From Burkholderia cenocepacia (GTDB taxonomy: Bacteria > Pseudomonadota > Gammaproteobacteria > Burkholderiales > Burkholderiaceae): DNA of 64,000 nucleotides. Positions 51,660 to 60,854 of the stretch are shown here, one piece after another. The DNA lies in contig NZ_UAQZ01000016.1 in assembly GCF_900446215.1 (NCBI RefSeq), positions 62,001 to 126,000 on the forward strand, given 5' to 3'. The notes below the pieces were generated by a model. That model saw only the letters and a program-made list of their open reading frames with translations, was not told the DNA's origin and did no database searches. Every line of letters begins with the position of its first letter. Position 1 is the stretch's first letter. Both the position numbers and the translations under genes were made by a program.

Positions 51660-52421
51660 TCAGCTCGGCTGCGTCGCACCGGTGCGTGACAGCAGGTAGT
51701 CGAGCCGGCTCGTCTCGCGATTGCCGAGGTTCAGCGCGCGCAGTTCGGCCAGCGCGGCGGGGGCGATAGCGTGCAGCGATGCCTTCCTCACGATCAGCGT
51801 GGCGTCGTCCGTGCCGCCCAGCAGACCCTTTGGATCGTCGAGTTCGCGGATCGTGTATTGCTCATGCAGATACTGCGGTGTCCACAGCGGAACGACGACC
51901 CAGCGACGCTCGGCGACCGCCTGTTCGAAGGCGCCAACGCAGTCATCGAGCGTGCCGTTCTCGAAGTGATAGCCCGCGTCGTCCAGACCATACTGCGTAA
52001 CGATTTCGCGCGAAAAGCGGCTGATGCCCGCGCCTGGATTGATGCCTTGAATCCGCTTGACCATCCGGGCGGCGACATCGGGCCGCTTCAGATCGGGAAT
52101 CGCGCGCACTGCGCTGGCCGGAACATAATCCGGCACGCCCCACAACGCGTATGGCCGATAAAGAACGGTGATTTTCTCGACGTCATGCTCAAACGGCGCG
52201 AGATAAATGCTGTGGCTGCTCGGCAGCCACGCGCTGCTGAGCATGTCGGCCTGGCCTTCGCGCAGCATCTGGAACGCTTGTTCGTGCGGCGCGAAGCACT
52301 CGTCGACCGCGATGCCGTGCGCGTTGAGAATGCGTCGCACGACGGCGGACGCCGCACGATGAAACGACAGGTCGATGGTAACCAGCGTGAGGCTGGATGG
52401 CGTCGGGATGGGGTCGATCAT
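51660..52421 (-). CDS. Glycine betaine/choline-type ABC substrate-binding protein, no signal peptide
   Basis: This 253-residue protein matches the OpuAC-type binding fold, with TLVTIDLSFHRAASAVVRRI, LREGQADMLSSAWLPSSHS, GISRFSREIVTQYGL and VPLWTPQYLHEQYTIRELDD (20 residues). It has no leader peptide, and no ABC permease or ATPase gene is nearby, so it may be a cytosolic ligand-binding protein or a degenerate orphan. It begins 27 bases upstream of nothing recognisable on its own strand and follows the DMT transporter gene by 27 bases. Confidence 0.78.
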   Translation of the reverse strand: MIDPIPTPSSLTLVTIDLSFHRAASAVVRRILNAHGIAVDECFAPHEQAFQMLREGQADMLSSAWLPSSHSIYLAPFEHDVEKITVLYRPYALWGVPDYVPASAVRAIPDLKRPDVAARMVKRIQGINPGAGISRFSREIVTQYGLDDAGYHFENGTLDDCVGAFEQAVAERRWVVVPLWTPQYLHEQYTIRELDDPKGLLGGTDDATLIVRKASLHAIAPAALAELRALNLGNRETSRLDYLLSRTGATQPS

Positions 52422-52448
52422 GGGATGCTCCTGGGTAGACGAACGCGT

Positions 52449-53369
52449 TCAGCGCGATGTAACGGAAAGCGCGATGCCGGCGACGATGAGGACGACGCTG
52501 GTCGCGAGACCCGTGGTGAGATGCTCGTGAAGCCAGAGCACCGACGTGACGAGCCCGACGACCGGAACGCCGAGCATCGCAGTCGCCATGCTCGTGCTCG
52601 ACATGCGCGTGTTCGCCGCATTCACCGCGCAGAAGCAGAACGCCGTCGCGATCGGGCCGATGTAGACCAGCGCCGACGTCAGCGCGACGCTGCCGTCGCC
52701 GGTGTACGGCCCTTCGACGATCGCGGCGAGCGCGACCAGCGGCGCGGCGGCGACGAGCATCTGCCACGGTGCGAGTGCATAGGCGCTCGATGCGCTGCGG
52801 AAATGCCGCAGGTGCAGGATGCACACGGCCCAGCACAGCGAGGCCGCGAGCAGCATGAGGTTCGCGAGCACGGCGCGATGGTCGTGCCAGTCCACGTCGA
52901 GCGGACTGAACAGCAGCACGCCGGCCACACCGAGCGCCGTGCCGAAGGCGGCGCGAGCGGACAGCCGCTCGCGGAACGCGAGGACCGACACCGGCGTGAC
53001 CCAGATCGGCGTCGTATAAGCGAGCACGGCCGAGCGGCCGGCGCCGACGTGATGCAGTGCAACCGCGCTCAATGCGGTGAACGCGAGCATCTGAAGGACG
53101 CCGATGCTGGCCAGGAACGGCAGATCGCCGCGCTTGGGCACCCGCAGCGTGCCGGTCGCGGCCTGCACGGCGAACAGGCACAGCGCGCCGGATGCGAAGC
53201 GTGTCGCCGACAGCCACAGCGGCGTGACGTGCGCGAGGCCCAGCTTCATCGCCGGCCAGTTGGCGCCCCACAGGAAGATGGCTGCGCTCAATAACAACGC
53301 ACCGCCATATCTGGACGACGACGCAGCCGTCGTGCTGCGCTGCGTGTCCATACGAACGAGCTCGGACAT
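52449..53369 (-). CDS. EamA/DMT superfamily transporter
   Basis: This 306-residue inner-membrane protein has ten helices in two EamA repeats. The first repeat starts ALLLSAAIFLWGANWPAMKL and the second LANLMLLAASLCWAVCILHL. LAYTTPIWVTPVSVLAFRER is the conserved end of repeat one, and ATAMLGVPVVGLVTSVLWLHE that of repeat two (split in my reading at residue 20). The family exports amino acids or metabolites. The ATG at 53369 has GAGGAG upstream. It lies 27 bases before the OpuAC-like gene. Confidence 0.88.
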   Translation of the reverse strand: MSELVRMDTQRSTTAASSSRYGGALLLSAAIFLWGANWPAMKLGLAHVTPLWLSATRFASGALCLFAVQAATGTLRVPKRGDLPFLASIGVLQMLAFTALSAVALHHVGAGRSAVLAYTTPIWVTPVSVLAFRERLSARAAFGTALGVAGVLLFSPLDVDWHDHRAVLANLMLLAASLCWAVCILHLRHFRSASSAYALAPWQMLVAAAPLVALAAIVEGPYTGDGSVALTSALVYIGPIATAFCFCAVNAANTRMSSTSMATAMLGVPVVGLVTSVLWLHEHLTTGLATSVVLIVAGIALSVTSR

Positions 53370-53441
53370 GATGACGCTCCTCGAAGTGATGCAGCCGCGC
53401 GCTGCCGTGCCTCGACGACACGACACGCGCGCATCGAACGA

Positions 53442-54095
53442 TCAGATGAAGGTGAAGATCCGCTCGCGCGGCAGCCTCGATTTGGGCAGATCCGCGTTGA
53501 AGTCCTGGTCGCTGCGGAATCCGAGCGACACCAGCACGACGCTCGTCAAGCCTTGCTCGCGCAGGCCGAGGCTCGCGTCGAGCGCGCGGCTGTCGAAGCC
53601 TTCCATCGGGGTCGCGTCGACGCCGAGCACGGCCGCGCCGAGCAGCAGTCCGCCCAGCGCGAGGTAGACCTGCTTTTCCATCCACTGCGCCGTATCGCGC
53701 AGCTCGTACTTGTGCATGTCGACGTACGAGCGGCGGCTCTTGTCTTGCCCGGCGCGCATCTCGGCGGTTCTGAATCGGCCGTCGGCGGACTCGCGCTCAA
53801 GGATGGCGTGCAAATGCGCGTCGTCCATGTCGATTCGCATGCACATCGCGATCACGTGCGACGCATTGACGACCTTGGGCTCGTTGTATGCGTAGCTGCC
53901 GGTCGTTGCCGCCGCGATGCGCGCACGTCCTTCCGGCGTCGCGGCCACGACGAAGTGCCACGGCTGCGAATTCACCGAAGACGGCGACTGGTGGAGCAGG
54001 GCGAGCAGCGTCTCGATCTGCGTCTGCGGCAGCGACTTGCCGCTTTCGAAGGCCTTCACGGTGTGGCGGGCATGGATGGCGTCGGCGAGGTTCAT
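53442..54095 (-). CDS. Nitroreductase family protein (NfsB-like)
   Basis: This 217-residue flavoprotein of the NAD(P)H-dependent nitroreductase family reduces nitroaromatics, quinones or flavins with FMN. FMN-binding residues are seen in IHARHTVKAFE, LLHQSPSSVNSQPWHFVVA and GVDATPMEGFDSRALD, in the expected order. The last 10 residues, LPKSRLPRERIFTFI, are the usual C-terminal end. It belongs to the minus-strand run of oxidoreductases and follows the yellow-like protein gene by 36 bases. Confidence 0.9.
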   Translation of the reverse strand: MNLADAIHARHTVKAFESGKSLPQTQIETLLALLHQSPSSVNSQPWHFVVAATPEGRARIAAATTGSYAYNEPKVVNASHVIAMCMRIDMDDAHLHAILERESADGRFRTAEMRAGQDKSRRSYVDMHKYELRDTAQWMEKQVYLALGGLLLGAAVLGVDATPMEGFDSRALDASLGLREQGLTSVVLVSLGFRSDQDFNADLPKSRLPRERIFTFI

Positions 54096-54131
54096 GGTGG
54101 AAATTCCGGTGGTCGGTGATGGGTAGAGGGA

Positions 54132-55355
54132 TCAGCGCGTCGGCGCGGGGCCTGCGTCGATGCGCACGCGAAACAGCGCATACGGCTTCTGGCGCTCGTC
54201 CTTGCCGCCGTGGAACACCGGCTGGCGATGGAGCTGATTCGCGGTGAAGTACAGATAGCCGTCGGGGCCGACCGACAGCGTGTCCGGCCACAGCACGCGC
54301 GGGTCGTGCACGATGGTCTGCCATTCGCCGCCCGGCTGAAGGCGGCGGATCGAATCGTGCTCGTAATCGCCTGCATAGACGTTCCCGTTCGCATCGCTCT
54401 CGAGGCCGTCGGACGCGCCCTTCTCGCCGAGATCCTTCACGGCCGCAGCGAGTTGCGCGTCGCTGATCGACGGGTCGCGCAGCATCGCGGTCGAGATCGC
54501 GTACAGATGACGGCTCGACAGCGGGCAGTAATAGAGCGTCTCGCCGTCGGCGGACAGTGCGATGCCGTCGGAGGCCACGGTGAACGGCTTGCTCGTCCCA
54601 TTCGCATCGCGGATCTTCAGCGTCTGCCCTTCGACGACCGGCACGAAGGCTGGGTCCGCGGACGTCGACACGTCGCCGGTGAGGCGGCGTACCGCCTTCC
54701 CGCTGTCGAGATCCATGACGATCAGGCCGCCGACTCCGGACAGCGACGAGTCCGTCACGTAAGCGATGCCCGCCTTGCCGACGCGAAAGTCGAAGCGCAC
54801 GTCGTTCACATAGGTTTGCGCGCGCATCACGTTGGCTGGAAACACGATGGTCTTGACGACGCGGTTCGTGGCGAGATCGATCGCGACGAGTTTCGCGCCG
54901 CCGGCGACCGGCTCCGAAAAATTCGGCGCCGCGGTATCGAGCACCCACAGCCGGCCGTGGCCGTCGGCAACGACGCTCTGCACGCTCAGGAAGTGGGTGG
55001 CCGCGTGGGACGCATCGGCGCGGTTGATCTCTGCGTTCGGATAGGCGACGACGCGACCGTCGCGCAGTTCGCCGACCGTGAACGGTACCGTGTCGCCCCA
55101 ACGCGGGAAGTTCACGAAGATGCGGCCGTGCTCGGTTACCGTCACGCCGGTGGGCATCGCGCCGGAAAACGTCGCGACCATGTCGATGGCGCCGACGGTG
55201 CGCTCGGTCGCCTGTCCTGCAGGCAGCGTGTCGTGCGCCGGCGCTTGCGCGAAGGCCGGGCCGACGAGCAGGCCGAATGCCATGCCGGCCGCGAGTGCGG
55301 CTGCGTGGCGGCGGAGGGAACGGAAGCGGACGAGTTGCGGATGCGGGTAGCGCAT
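54132..55355 (-). CDS. Secreted major royal jelly/yellow-like beta-propeller protein
   Basis: This 407-residue protein has a signal peptide (about 1-37, with ALAAGMAFGLLVGPAFA before the cleavage site). The mature part is of the MRJP/yellow family: GAIDMVATFSGAMPTGVTVT, RLWVLDTAAPNF, DVRFDFRVGKAGIAYVTDSS and GIALSADGETLYYCPLSSRH. Bacterial members are six-bladed propellers with a lactonase-like look but no settled activity. The ATG at 55355 follows GGAGAA. It sits between a zinc-independent alcohol dehydrogenase gene and the nitroreductase gene, probably in one transcript. Confidence 0.87.
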   Translation of the reverse strand: MRYPHPQLVRFRSLRRHAAALAAGMAFGLLVGPAFAQAPAHDTLPAGQATERTVGAIDMVATFSGAMPTGVTVTEHGRIFVNFPRWGDTVPFTVGELRDGRVVAYPNAEINRADASHAATHFLSVQSVVADGHGRLWVLDTAAPNFSEPVAGGAKLVAIDLATNRVVKTIVFPANVMRAQTYVNDVRFDFRVGKAGIAYVTDSSLSGVGGLIVMDLDSGKAVRRLTGDVSTSADPAFVPVVEGQTLKIRDANGTSKPFTVASDGIALSADGETLYYCPLSSRHLYAISTAMLRDPSISDAQLAAAVKDLGEKGASDGLESDANGNVYAGDYEHDSIRRLQPGGEWQTIVHDPRVLWPDTLSVGPDGYLYFTANQLHRQPVFHGGKDERQKPYALFRVRIDAGPAPTR

Positions 55356-55416
55356 GGTGGTTCTCCGGTCGGATGCGATGAGTTCGGAATGGCGATGCGG
55401 CATGGGTGGGCGCGCG

Positions 55417-56424
55417 TCAGAATCCTTCGAGGACGATCTTGCCGCGCGAGCGCCCGCTCTCGATCAGCGCGTGGGCACGACGCAGATTCGCGGCGTTGAT
55501 GGTGCCGAAGTGATCGGCCATGGTCGTGCGCAACACGCCGTCGTCGATCAGCGCGGCGACGCGGTCGAGGATTTCGTGCTGCCTGACCATGTCGGCGGAT
55601 TCGAACAGGGAGCGGGTGAACATCAGCTCCCAATGGAGCGAGATCGACTTGCGCTTCAGCGGCACGGCGTCGAGGGTGTCGGGATCGTCGATGACGGCGA
55701 GCCGGCCCTGCGGCGCGAGCGCCTCGACGAGTTGCGCGTAGTGGATGTCCGTCTGCGTGAGGCTCGCAACGTAGCGCACCTGCGGTGCGCCGATGCTGCG
55801 CAGCCCTTCGAGCAGCGGCCCGGTATGGTCGATGACGTCGTGTGCGCCCAGCGCTTGCGCCCATGCGCGCGTTTCCGGGCGCGATGCGGTGCCGATCACG
55901 CGAAGTCCGGTCAACCGACGCGCCAGTTGCGTGAGCATCGACCCGACGCCGCCGGCCGCGCCGACGATCAGCAACGCGTCGCCGGCGCCGCCGCCTTCGG
56001 CGATGCCGAGGCGATCGAACAGCAGCTCCCACGCAGTGAGCGACGTGAGCGGCAATGCTGCGGCTTGCGCGTCGGACAGCGTCGCGGGCTTGCGGCCGAC
56101 GATGCGCTCGTCGACGGCGACGTACTGCGCATAGGCGCCGGGCCGCGCGATCGAGCCGGCGAAGAACACCTTGTCGCCGGGCGCGAACATCGACACGGCG
56201 CTGCCGACCGCTTCGACGGTGCCCGCGGCGTCCCAGCCGAGGATGCGCGGCTGGCCGGTGGGCGAACCCATACGAACCTTCGTGTCAACCGGATTGACCG
56301 CGATCGCGTCGACCTTCACCAGCAGGTCCTGCGGTCCTGCTTCGGGCTTCGGTACGTCGGCATCGATGAGCGATTCCGGATGGTCGGCGGGCAGGCCGTG
56401 CTGGGTATAGACAACTGCTTTCAT
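55417..56424 (-). CDS. Zinc-type alcohol dehydrogenase / quinone oxidoreductase family (ZADH-like)
   Basis: This 335-residue medium-chain dehydrogenase has the GroES-like N-terminal domain (DLLVKVDAIAVNPVDTKVR) and Rossmann motif LIVGAAGGVGSMLTQLARRL. The structural zinc cysteines of true alcohol dehydrogenases are absent, as is usual for the quinone oxidoreductase branch, so NADPH-dependent quinone or enone reduction is more likely. It is the first gene of the minus-strand run and is divergent from a LysR gene with about 130 bases between starts, which makes the LysR its probable regulator. Confidence 0.88.
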   Translation of the reverse strand: MKAVVYTQHGLPADHPESLIDADVPKPEAGPQDLLVKVDAIAVNPVDTKVRMGSPTGQPRILGWDAAGTVEAVGSAVSMFAPGDKVFFAGSIARPGAYAQYVAVDERIVGRKPATLSDAQAAALPLTSLTAWELLFDRLGIAEGGGAGDALLIVGAAGGVGSMLTQLARRLTGLRVIGTASRPETRAWAQALGAHDVIDHTGPLLEGLRSIGAPQVRYVASLTQTDIHYAQLVEALAPQGRLAVIDDPDTLDAVPLKRKSISLHWELMFTRSLFESADMVRQHEILDRVAALIDDGVLRTTMADHFGTINAANLRRAHALIESGRSRGKIVLEGF

Positions 56425-56557
56425 CGATGAACTCCGTGTCGTGTTCGAGCCGTCGCCGGCGTCGGGTTGCGCGCCGGTCCCGGCATGTGGATGCAATTCT
56501 GCGCGACCGCATCTATCGGAGAAACGCGTTACATTAGGCAGGACCTTCACTCCGGGA

Positions 56558-57496
56558 ATGAAAATGGTGCGGCTAGAGGATCTCCAACTGTTCGTGAGAA
56601 CGGCGGCGCTGGGCAGCTTCTCGAGCGCAGCGAGGGAAGCCGATCTGTTGCCCGGTCAGGTAAGTGCCGCCATACAAAGACTGGAACGGGAGCTCGACAC
56701 GCGCCTCTTTGCCCGTTCGACGCGCAGCCTCAAGCTCACCGCGGAAGGCGAGCAATACCTTCCCTATGCGGAAGAAGTGCTGTCGACGATCCACGAGGGG
56801 CGCGAGCGTTTGCATGGAGACAAACAGGCGCTTCAAGGTACGTTGCGAATCGCGGCACCGTCGGATATCGGGCGCAACGCGTTGCTGTCGTGGCTCGGCG
56901 TGTTCCGCGACGCGCACCCGAAGCTCGTGCTGAGGCTGTCGTTGTCGGACCACGTGACCGACGTGTTTCGCGATCCCGTCGATGTGGCGATACGCTACGG
57001 CGCACCGGAGGCCGCGAGCTACGTCGCATTGCCGCTCGCGGAAGACAATCGCCGCGTGCTCGTAGCGTCTCCCGGATATGTGAAGCGGTACGGTGCACCG
57101 GCATCGCTCGACGAGTTGGTGCTGCACGACTGTCTGCCTTTCGTGCTCAGCGGACGTGTGTACGATCGCTGGGTTTTCCCGGCCAGCGGCGTCCGACGTC
57201 AGGTCACGGTGAAGGGCGTACTGCTTTGCGACGATGCCGAGATCGCGAGGCGCTGGGCCGTCGAAGGCCGCGGAATCGCATACAAGTCCTGGCTCGATGT
57301 CCATGACGATGTCTGCGCGGGACGACTGAACGTATTGCTGCCCGAACAGCGGGGCGAGGCGGCTCCACTGAGCCTTGTGTGCCCGCATCGTCGTCAGTTC
57401 TCGCCCGCGGTCAGATATCTCCATGCGCATCTGCGCGAACGGATCGCGCCAATGATCGCCGCGATGCGCGACTACACGGGCGACGCGACCGAGTAG
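56558..57496 (+). CDS. LysR family transcriptional regulator
   Basis: This LysR regulator of about 312 residues has the winged helix in LQLFVRTAALGSFSSAAREA, followed by QRLERELDTRLFARSTRSLK and the effector domain (DVAIRYGAPEAASYVALPLA). It resembles regulators of quinone reductases and alcohol dehydrogenases. Starts at 56558 and 56564 are both possible; the first is used. It is divergent from the alcohol dehydrogenase gene and probably switches on the neighbouring minus-strand run. Confidence 0.9.
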   Translation: MKMVRLEDLQLFVRTAALGSFSSAAREADLLPGQVSAAIQRLERELDTRLFARSTRSLKLTAEGEQYLPYAEEVLSTIHEGRERLHGDKQALQGTLRIAAPSDIGRNALLSWLGVFRDAHPKLVLRLSLSDHVTDVFRDPVDVAIRYGAPEAASYVALPLAEDNRRVLVASPGYVKRYGAPASLDELVLHDCLPFVLSGRVYDRWVFPASGVRRQVTVKGVLLCDDAEIARRWAVEGRGIAYKSWLDVHDDVCAGRLNVLLPEQRGEAAPLSLVCPHRRQFSPAVRYLHAHLRERIAPMIAAMRDYTGDATE

Positions 57497-57932
57497 CGTG
57501 CACGGATTCACCGTGTGGCCGCGTGTGTCCTGTGGCGAATACCGAAGCTCCTGCAAAGTGGCGATCATCGGCTTTTCACTCCAGTGCGGGGCGGGGCGCC
57601 CCGAAACTCGTCAGATTAAGCTGCGGCAGCTCTGTCGTGACTTGGCAGAATTTCCCGTATTGCGGAATACCATGCAGCACGTGGCGGTACTGTGCCGTTG
57701 CCGGAGCATCCGGAAAATCGTCTCGTCGGGTATTCGCACTAGCCGGAAATATTGAATGCACCTATACGCCGGTATAGGCCGTGTGGCGGGCGGCAGCGAG
57801 GGGACGATCATCGCCGCGGCTTGAAAGCTGTTTTCGGAAATGCGCCATTGAGCGTAGGTAGCCGCCTGTCTACCATTCGATCCGGTTTCACCCCTTTTCG
57901 AATTTCCATTAACGTCTTTTAAAGAGCCTGTG
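57497..57932. other. Gap between the LysR and BON-protein genes
   Basis: This 436-base stretch has no confident gene. It contains a small hairpin, CCTATAC-GCCG-GTATAGG, at 57761-57778 and a GGGGCGCCCC palindrome near 57592. The last ~100 bases are AT-richer and probably hold the promoter of the BON protein gene. Confidence 0.45.
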
Positions 57933-58301
57933 ATGAAGAAAATTATTGCGTCGGTTCTGTACGTAACGTATTTGGCTTTCGGCGTTTCCGCCCATGCAGC
58001 AGCGCAGGACTCAGGGCCGTCCTCCGACGCCGTCGTCAGCCGGAAGGAAGTGAAGAAGGCCGAGAGGAAGGCGGAACGCTCCGCCGATCGGGCGCTGTCG
58101 CGCAAAATCGTATGGGCCCTGTCGAAAACGAAAGGGCTGGAGGCGATCAACGCGAGGGTGTTCGTCCGCCATGGGACGGTGACGCTTACCGGCTACGTAC
58201 CAGACAGTGAGCAGGTGCAGCTCGCAGCCGACAGCGCGTCGCGCGTCGCGGGCGTAACGTCCGTCGTCAACAATCTGGTGCCCGGAGAGCCGGGTCGGTG
58301 A
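57933..58301 (+). CDS. Secreted BON-domain protein
   Basis: This 122-residue protein has a signal peptide (MKKIIASVLYVTYLAFGVSA, about 1-22). The mature part has a charged helix of lysine and arginine (RKEVKKAERKAERSADRALS) and then a single BON domain with INARVFVRHGTVTLTGYVPD and VTSVVNNLVPGEPG. BON domains are found in periplasmic osmotic-stress proteins such as OsmY and help bind phospholipids. It stands alone on the plus strand. The ATG at 57933 is used; a GTG immediately before it is also in frame. Confidence 0.85.
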   Translation: MKKIIASVLYVTYLAFGVSAHAAAQDSGPSSDAVVSRKEVKKAERKAERSADRALSRKIVWALSKTKGLEAINARVFVRHGTVTLTGYVPDSEQVQLAADSASRVAGVTSVVNNLVPGEPGR

Positions 58302-58655
58302 TGTTGCTCGCGCACTTCGGTTCTCATGCACGCCGAGGTGCGCGAGATCGGTTCAACGGTTATCCGTTGCATTCGTGCCGTGAGAACCGCGCGTCGTGCA
58401 TTGTCGCCTGCGAGTCGCCATTTGAACGGCGTTTTGAGCGCGCGTGTAACGTCGAGGGCGACATTCATTTCAGCGCTACAGGATGAAGGGAAAAAGGGGC
58501 CGCAGGGGATCGCGTTCGATGCGCGGCTGTGCCGATCCGCTTCTTGCCTCGTTTGATCCGCAGTAAAGCCGGGAACGCGGGAATTGATTCGTGCGCCCGC
58601 TATCGCGCCGACCTTTGCTGGCCGGCGCCCGATTATCCACATCAGTGAGAGATAC
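58302..58655. other. Gap without gene
   Basis: These 354 bases between the BON protein and the AhpD-like gene hold no recognisable coding sequence, repeat or terminator. The last ~40 bases lead into the next start with AGTGAGAGA as a weak ribosome binding site. Confidence 0.45.
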
Positions 58656-59192
58656 ATGACACGCTTGACCACCTTGAAGCCGTCGGAAGCGACCGGCGAA
58701 ACCGCAGTCGTGTTCGACCAGATCAAGACCGCGATCGGCAAAGTCCCGAATGCCTATGCGACCATCGGCACACACAGTCCCGCCGGTCTCGCGGCGATGC
58801 TGCACGTGGACGCCGCTATTGCGGCGAGTTCGCTCGAGCAGGCTGATGTCGAAGCGGTGCGCCTCGCCGTAAGCGCGCTTTCCGGCTGCGATTACTGCCT
58901 GGCGGCGCATACGATGATCGGCAAGATGGCCGGCCTCGCGCCGGATGCGATGAAGCACATTCGCGCCGGGCTGCCATCCGGCGATACCCGCCGCGACGCA
59001 TTGCTCGCGTTTGTACGCTCGATCGTGACCAGCCGCGATACGGTGCCCGCTGCCGTTCTCGACGCAGTCCTGGCAGCCGGGTTTTCGGAACGCCAAGTGA
59101 TCGAGACGATCCTTGTCATCACGTCGATCACGTTCACGAACCTGGTGAACCGCGTGAATGATACGACGCTGGATTTTCCAGCGGTCGACTGA
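58656..59192 (+). CDS. Carboxymuconolactone decarboxylase / AhpD-like peroxidase
   Basis: This 178-residue helical protein has the AhpD active-site motif GCDYCLAAHTMIGKMAG near residues 86-102, with the redox CxxC and the nearby His, then DALLAFVRSIVTSR and IETILVITSITFTNLVNRVN. The first ~20 residues (LKPSEATGETAVVFDQIK) are typical of the AhpD-like/CMD family. Such proteins reduce peroxides with a thiol donor; the donor here is unknown. The ATG at 58656 is preceded by GTGAGAG. It is followed 195 bases later by an ABM monooxygenase gene on the same strand. Confidence 0.88.
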   Translation: MTRLTTLKPSEATGETAVVFDQIKTAIGKVPNAYATIGTHSPAGLAAMLHVDAAIAASSLEQADVEAVRLAVSALSGCDYCLAAHTMIGKMAGLAPDAMKHIRAGLPSGDTRRDALLAFVRSIVTSRDTVPAAVLDAVLAAGFSERQVIETILVITSITFTNLVNRVNDTTLDFPAVD

Positions 59193-59386
59193 GCATGTCC
59201 GTGTCCGATCGTTCTCACGGCGCGACGCCGGGTTTACGAGTCGGTGCGGCCCCTCATGTCGACAAATCTGCATGTCACGTGGACGGCACGCGGTCGATAC
59301 TGTTTGAAGCCACGCAACGAAGGCGGCCGCGATCGGGCAACCGGCCAGCTCGCGCCCGAACGATCCAATCGAGAATGGAGGTATCA

Positions 59387-59674
59387 ATGTCCAAGCAGTA
59401 TGTGGTTGCCACGATTACGGCAGACCCGCGGCACGCCGCGGAGGTGGAAGCGGCGCTGTTGGCGGCCGTTCCCGCCGTCCGGACCGAGGATGGATGCGAG
59501 CAGTACGATCTGCACCAACACCGCGGCGCTTCTCATCGCTTCACGATGATCGAACGATGGCGGGACGAGCACGCGCTCAAGGTGCATGGCGAAGCGCCAG
59601 CTTTCCTGGCGCTTGCGCGTGCGCTTGACGGCAAGGCTACACTCGACGTCGCGCTGCTCGAGAAGATTATTTGA
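59387..59674 (+). CDS. Antibiotic biosynthesis monooxygenase (ABM, YgiN-like)
   Basis: This 95-residue protein of the ferredoxin-like ABM fold has VVATITADPRHAAEVEAALL, the central GCEQYDLHQHRGASHRFTMI and ERWRDEHALKVHGEAPAF, each matching a family strand or helix. YgiN oxidises menaquinol and related proteins act on aromatic or quinol compounds without cofactor. The ATG at 59387 has GGAGG eight bases upstream. With the AhpD-like gene it may help against quinone or peroxide stress (inference). A strong terminator follows. Confidence 0.88.
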   Translation: MSKQYVVATITADPRHAAEVEAALLAAVPAVRTEDGCEQYDLHQHRGASHRFTMIERWRDEHALKVHGEAPAFLALARALDGKATLDVALLEKII

Positions 59675-59700
59675 ACGTGCGGATATCGGCTCTGAAAGAG

Positions 59701-59739
59701 GCGGCGGCTTAGGGGAATCCCAGCCGCCGCAGTTTTTTT
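59701..59739 (+). terminator. Intrinsic terminator after the ABM gene
   Basis: GCGGCGGCT and AGCCGCCGC form a perfect 9-bp stem around a loop that can pair further (GGGA-A-TCCC), followed by AG and seven T residues. It closes the AhpD-ABM transcript and stands in front of the convergent LrgB gene. Confidence 0.92.
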
Positions 59740-59776
59740 CGCGCGACGGAACCACGCTGACCGTGCGCCGAGTCGC

Positions 59777-60496
59777 TCATCTGGTCAGCACGGCCAGCAA
59801 TGGCGCGACGAGTGCGGTCAGGATGCCACTCATTCCGATCGCGAGCCCGCCGAACGCGCCCGCCGTTTCGCTGATACTCAGCATTCGCGCGGTGGCCAGC
59901 CCGTGGCCTGCGGTTCCGGCCGCGAGACCGTGCGCACGGGCGTCGACGATGCGCATCACCTTCATGGTCACGCCGATCTGCAACACGGCCGCAATGCCGG
60001 TAACCAGCGTGAACGTTGCGGTCAGCGACGGGTCGCCGCCGATGTCGCGAGAGATACTCATTGCGATGGGCGTGGTCGCCGAATGTGCGATCAGCGACGC
60101 CGTCACCACCGGCGCTGCACCCAGCGCCTTGCTGATGAATGCGGCGCTGCCTGCCGATACGATCGAACCGATCGCGAGTGCCGGGACCAGCGCGCGGGCG
60201 GTTCTGCGAATGTGGTGCAAATTGCGGAACATCGGAATCGCGAGCGCGACGGTCGCCGGCCCGAGCAGAAAGTGCAAATACTGCGCGCCCAGCAGGTAAT
60301 CGCTGTATTGCACATGCGTGATCGACAGAAAACCGACGAGCATCAGCACTGCGACGAGAACAGGGTGAGCGAGCACGTGTCCGTGAGCCGCCCGATTCAC
60401 GACCTGCCCGATCCGATATGCGGCCAGTGTCGCGAGCAACCCCCAAAGCGGTTGGTGTTGCAACGCGGCCCACGCAGAGGCGAGATCAGACGTCAT
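59777..60496 (-). CDS. LrgB/CidB family membrane protein
   Basis: This 239-residue inner-membrane protein has the LrgB family sequence: YLLGAQYLHFLLGPATVALAI split at its middle, SKALGAAPVVTASLIAHSAT and AMSISRDIGGDPSLTATFTL. The last hydrophobic hairpin (IGMSGILTALVAPLLAVLTR) is complete. The family works with a LrgA/CidA holin-like partner, in murein hydrolase control or as a pyruvate or glycolate exporter in some bacteria. It overlaps the end of the upstream CidA/LrgA gene by 11 bases. Confidence 0.93.
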   Translation of the reverse strand: MTSDLASAWAALQHQPLWGLLATLAAYRIGQVVNRAAHGHVLAHPVLVAVLMLVGFLSITHVQYSDYLLGAQYLHFLLGPATVALAIPMFRNLHHIRRTARALVPALAIGSIVSAGSAAFISKALGAAPVVTASLIAHSATTPIAMSISRDIGGDPSLTATFTLVTGIAAVLQIGVTMKVMRIVDARAHGLAAGTAGHGLATARMLSISETAGAFGGLAIGMSGILTALVAPLLAVLTR

Positions 60497-60854
60497 GTTC
60501 CGACTCCGTTTCAGCAGCGAGCGTTTTGCTGAGTCGCTCCATGGCCCATCCGGTCGTCGCGAGGCCGAGCAACGTCGACACGAATATGGCGGCGGCGATG
60601 CGCCACCAGTCCGCCGCCAACCGATCGAACTCGGTTATCAGGCCCGTGGCCGCGGGCACGAACAGCATCGCGAGCCACGACAACAGGCTTTTGCCGAATC
60701 CTTCGAGTTCCTGCGATGGCCCGCCCTTCCACATCAGAACACCGAGCAGCAACAGCATGCCGATCAAGGGGCCCGGAATCGGCGCATGCGTCAGTTGCGC
60801 GAGTAGCTCGCCGACGAGCTGGCTGACGAGAAGTATCGACAACGCATTCAACAT
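60486..60854 (-). CDS. CidA/LrgA family holin-like protein
   Basis: This 122-residue membrane protein has four helices and the family motif GELLAQLTHAPIPGPLIGML, followed by WLAMLFVPAATGLITEFDRL. CidA/LrgA proteins form holin-like complexes with LrgB/CidB. The gene overlaps the LrgB start, so the two are translated together. A LysR regulator normally neighbours the pair; none is adjacent here. Confidence 0.93.
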   Translation of the reverse strand: MLNALSILLVSQLVGELLAQLTHAPIPGPLIGMLLLLGVLMWKGGPSQELEGFGKSLLSWLAMLFVPAATGLITEFDRLAADWWRIAAAIFVSTLLGLATTGWAMERLSKTLAAETESEHDV

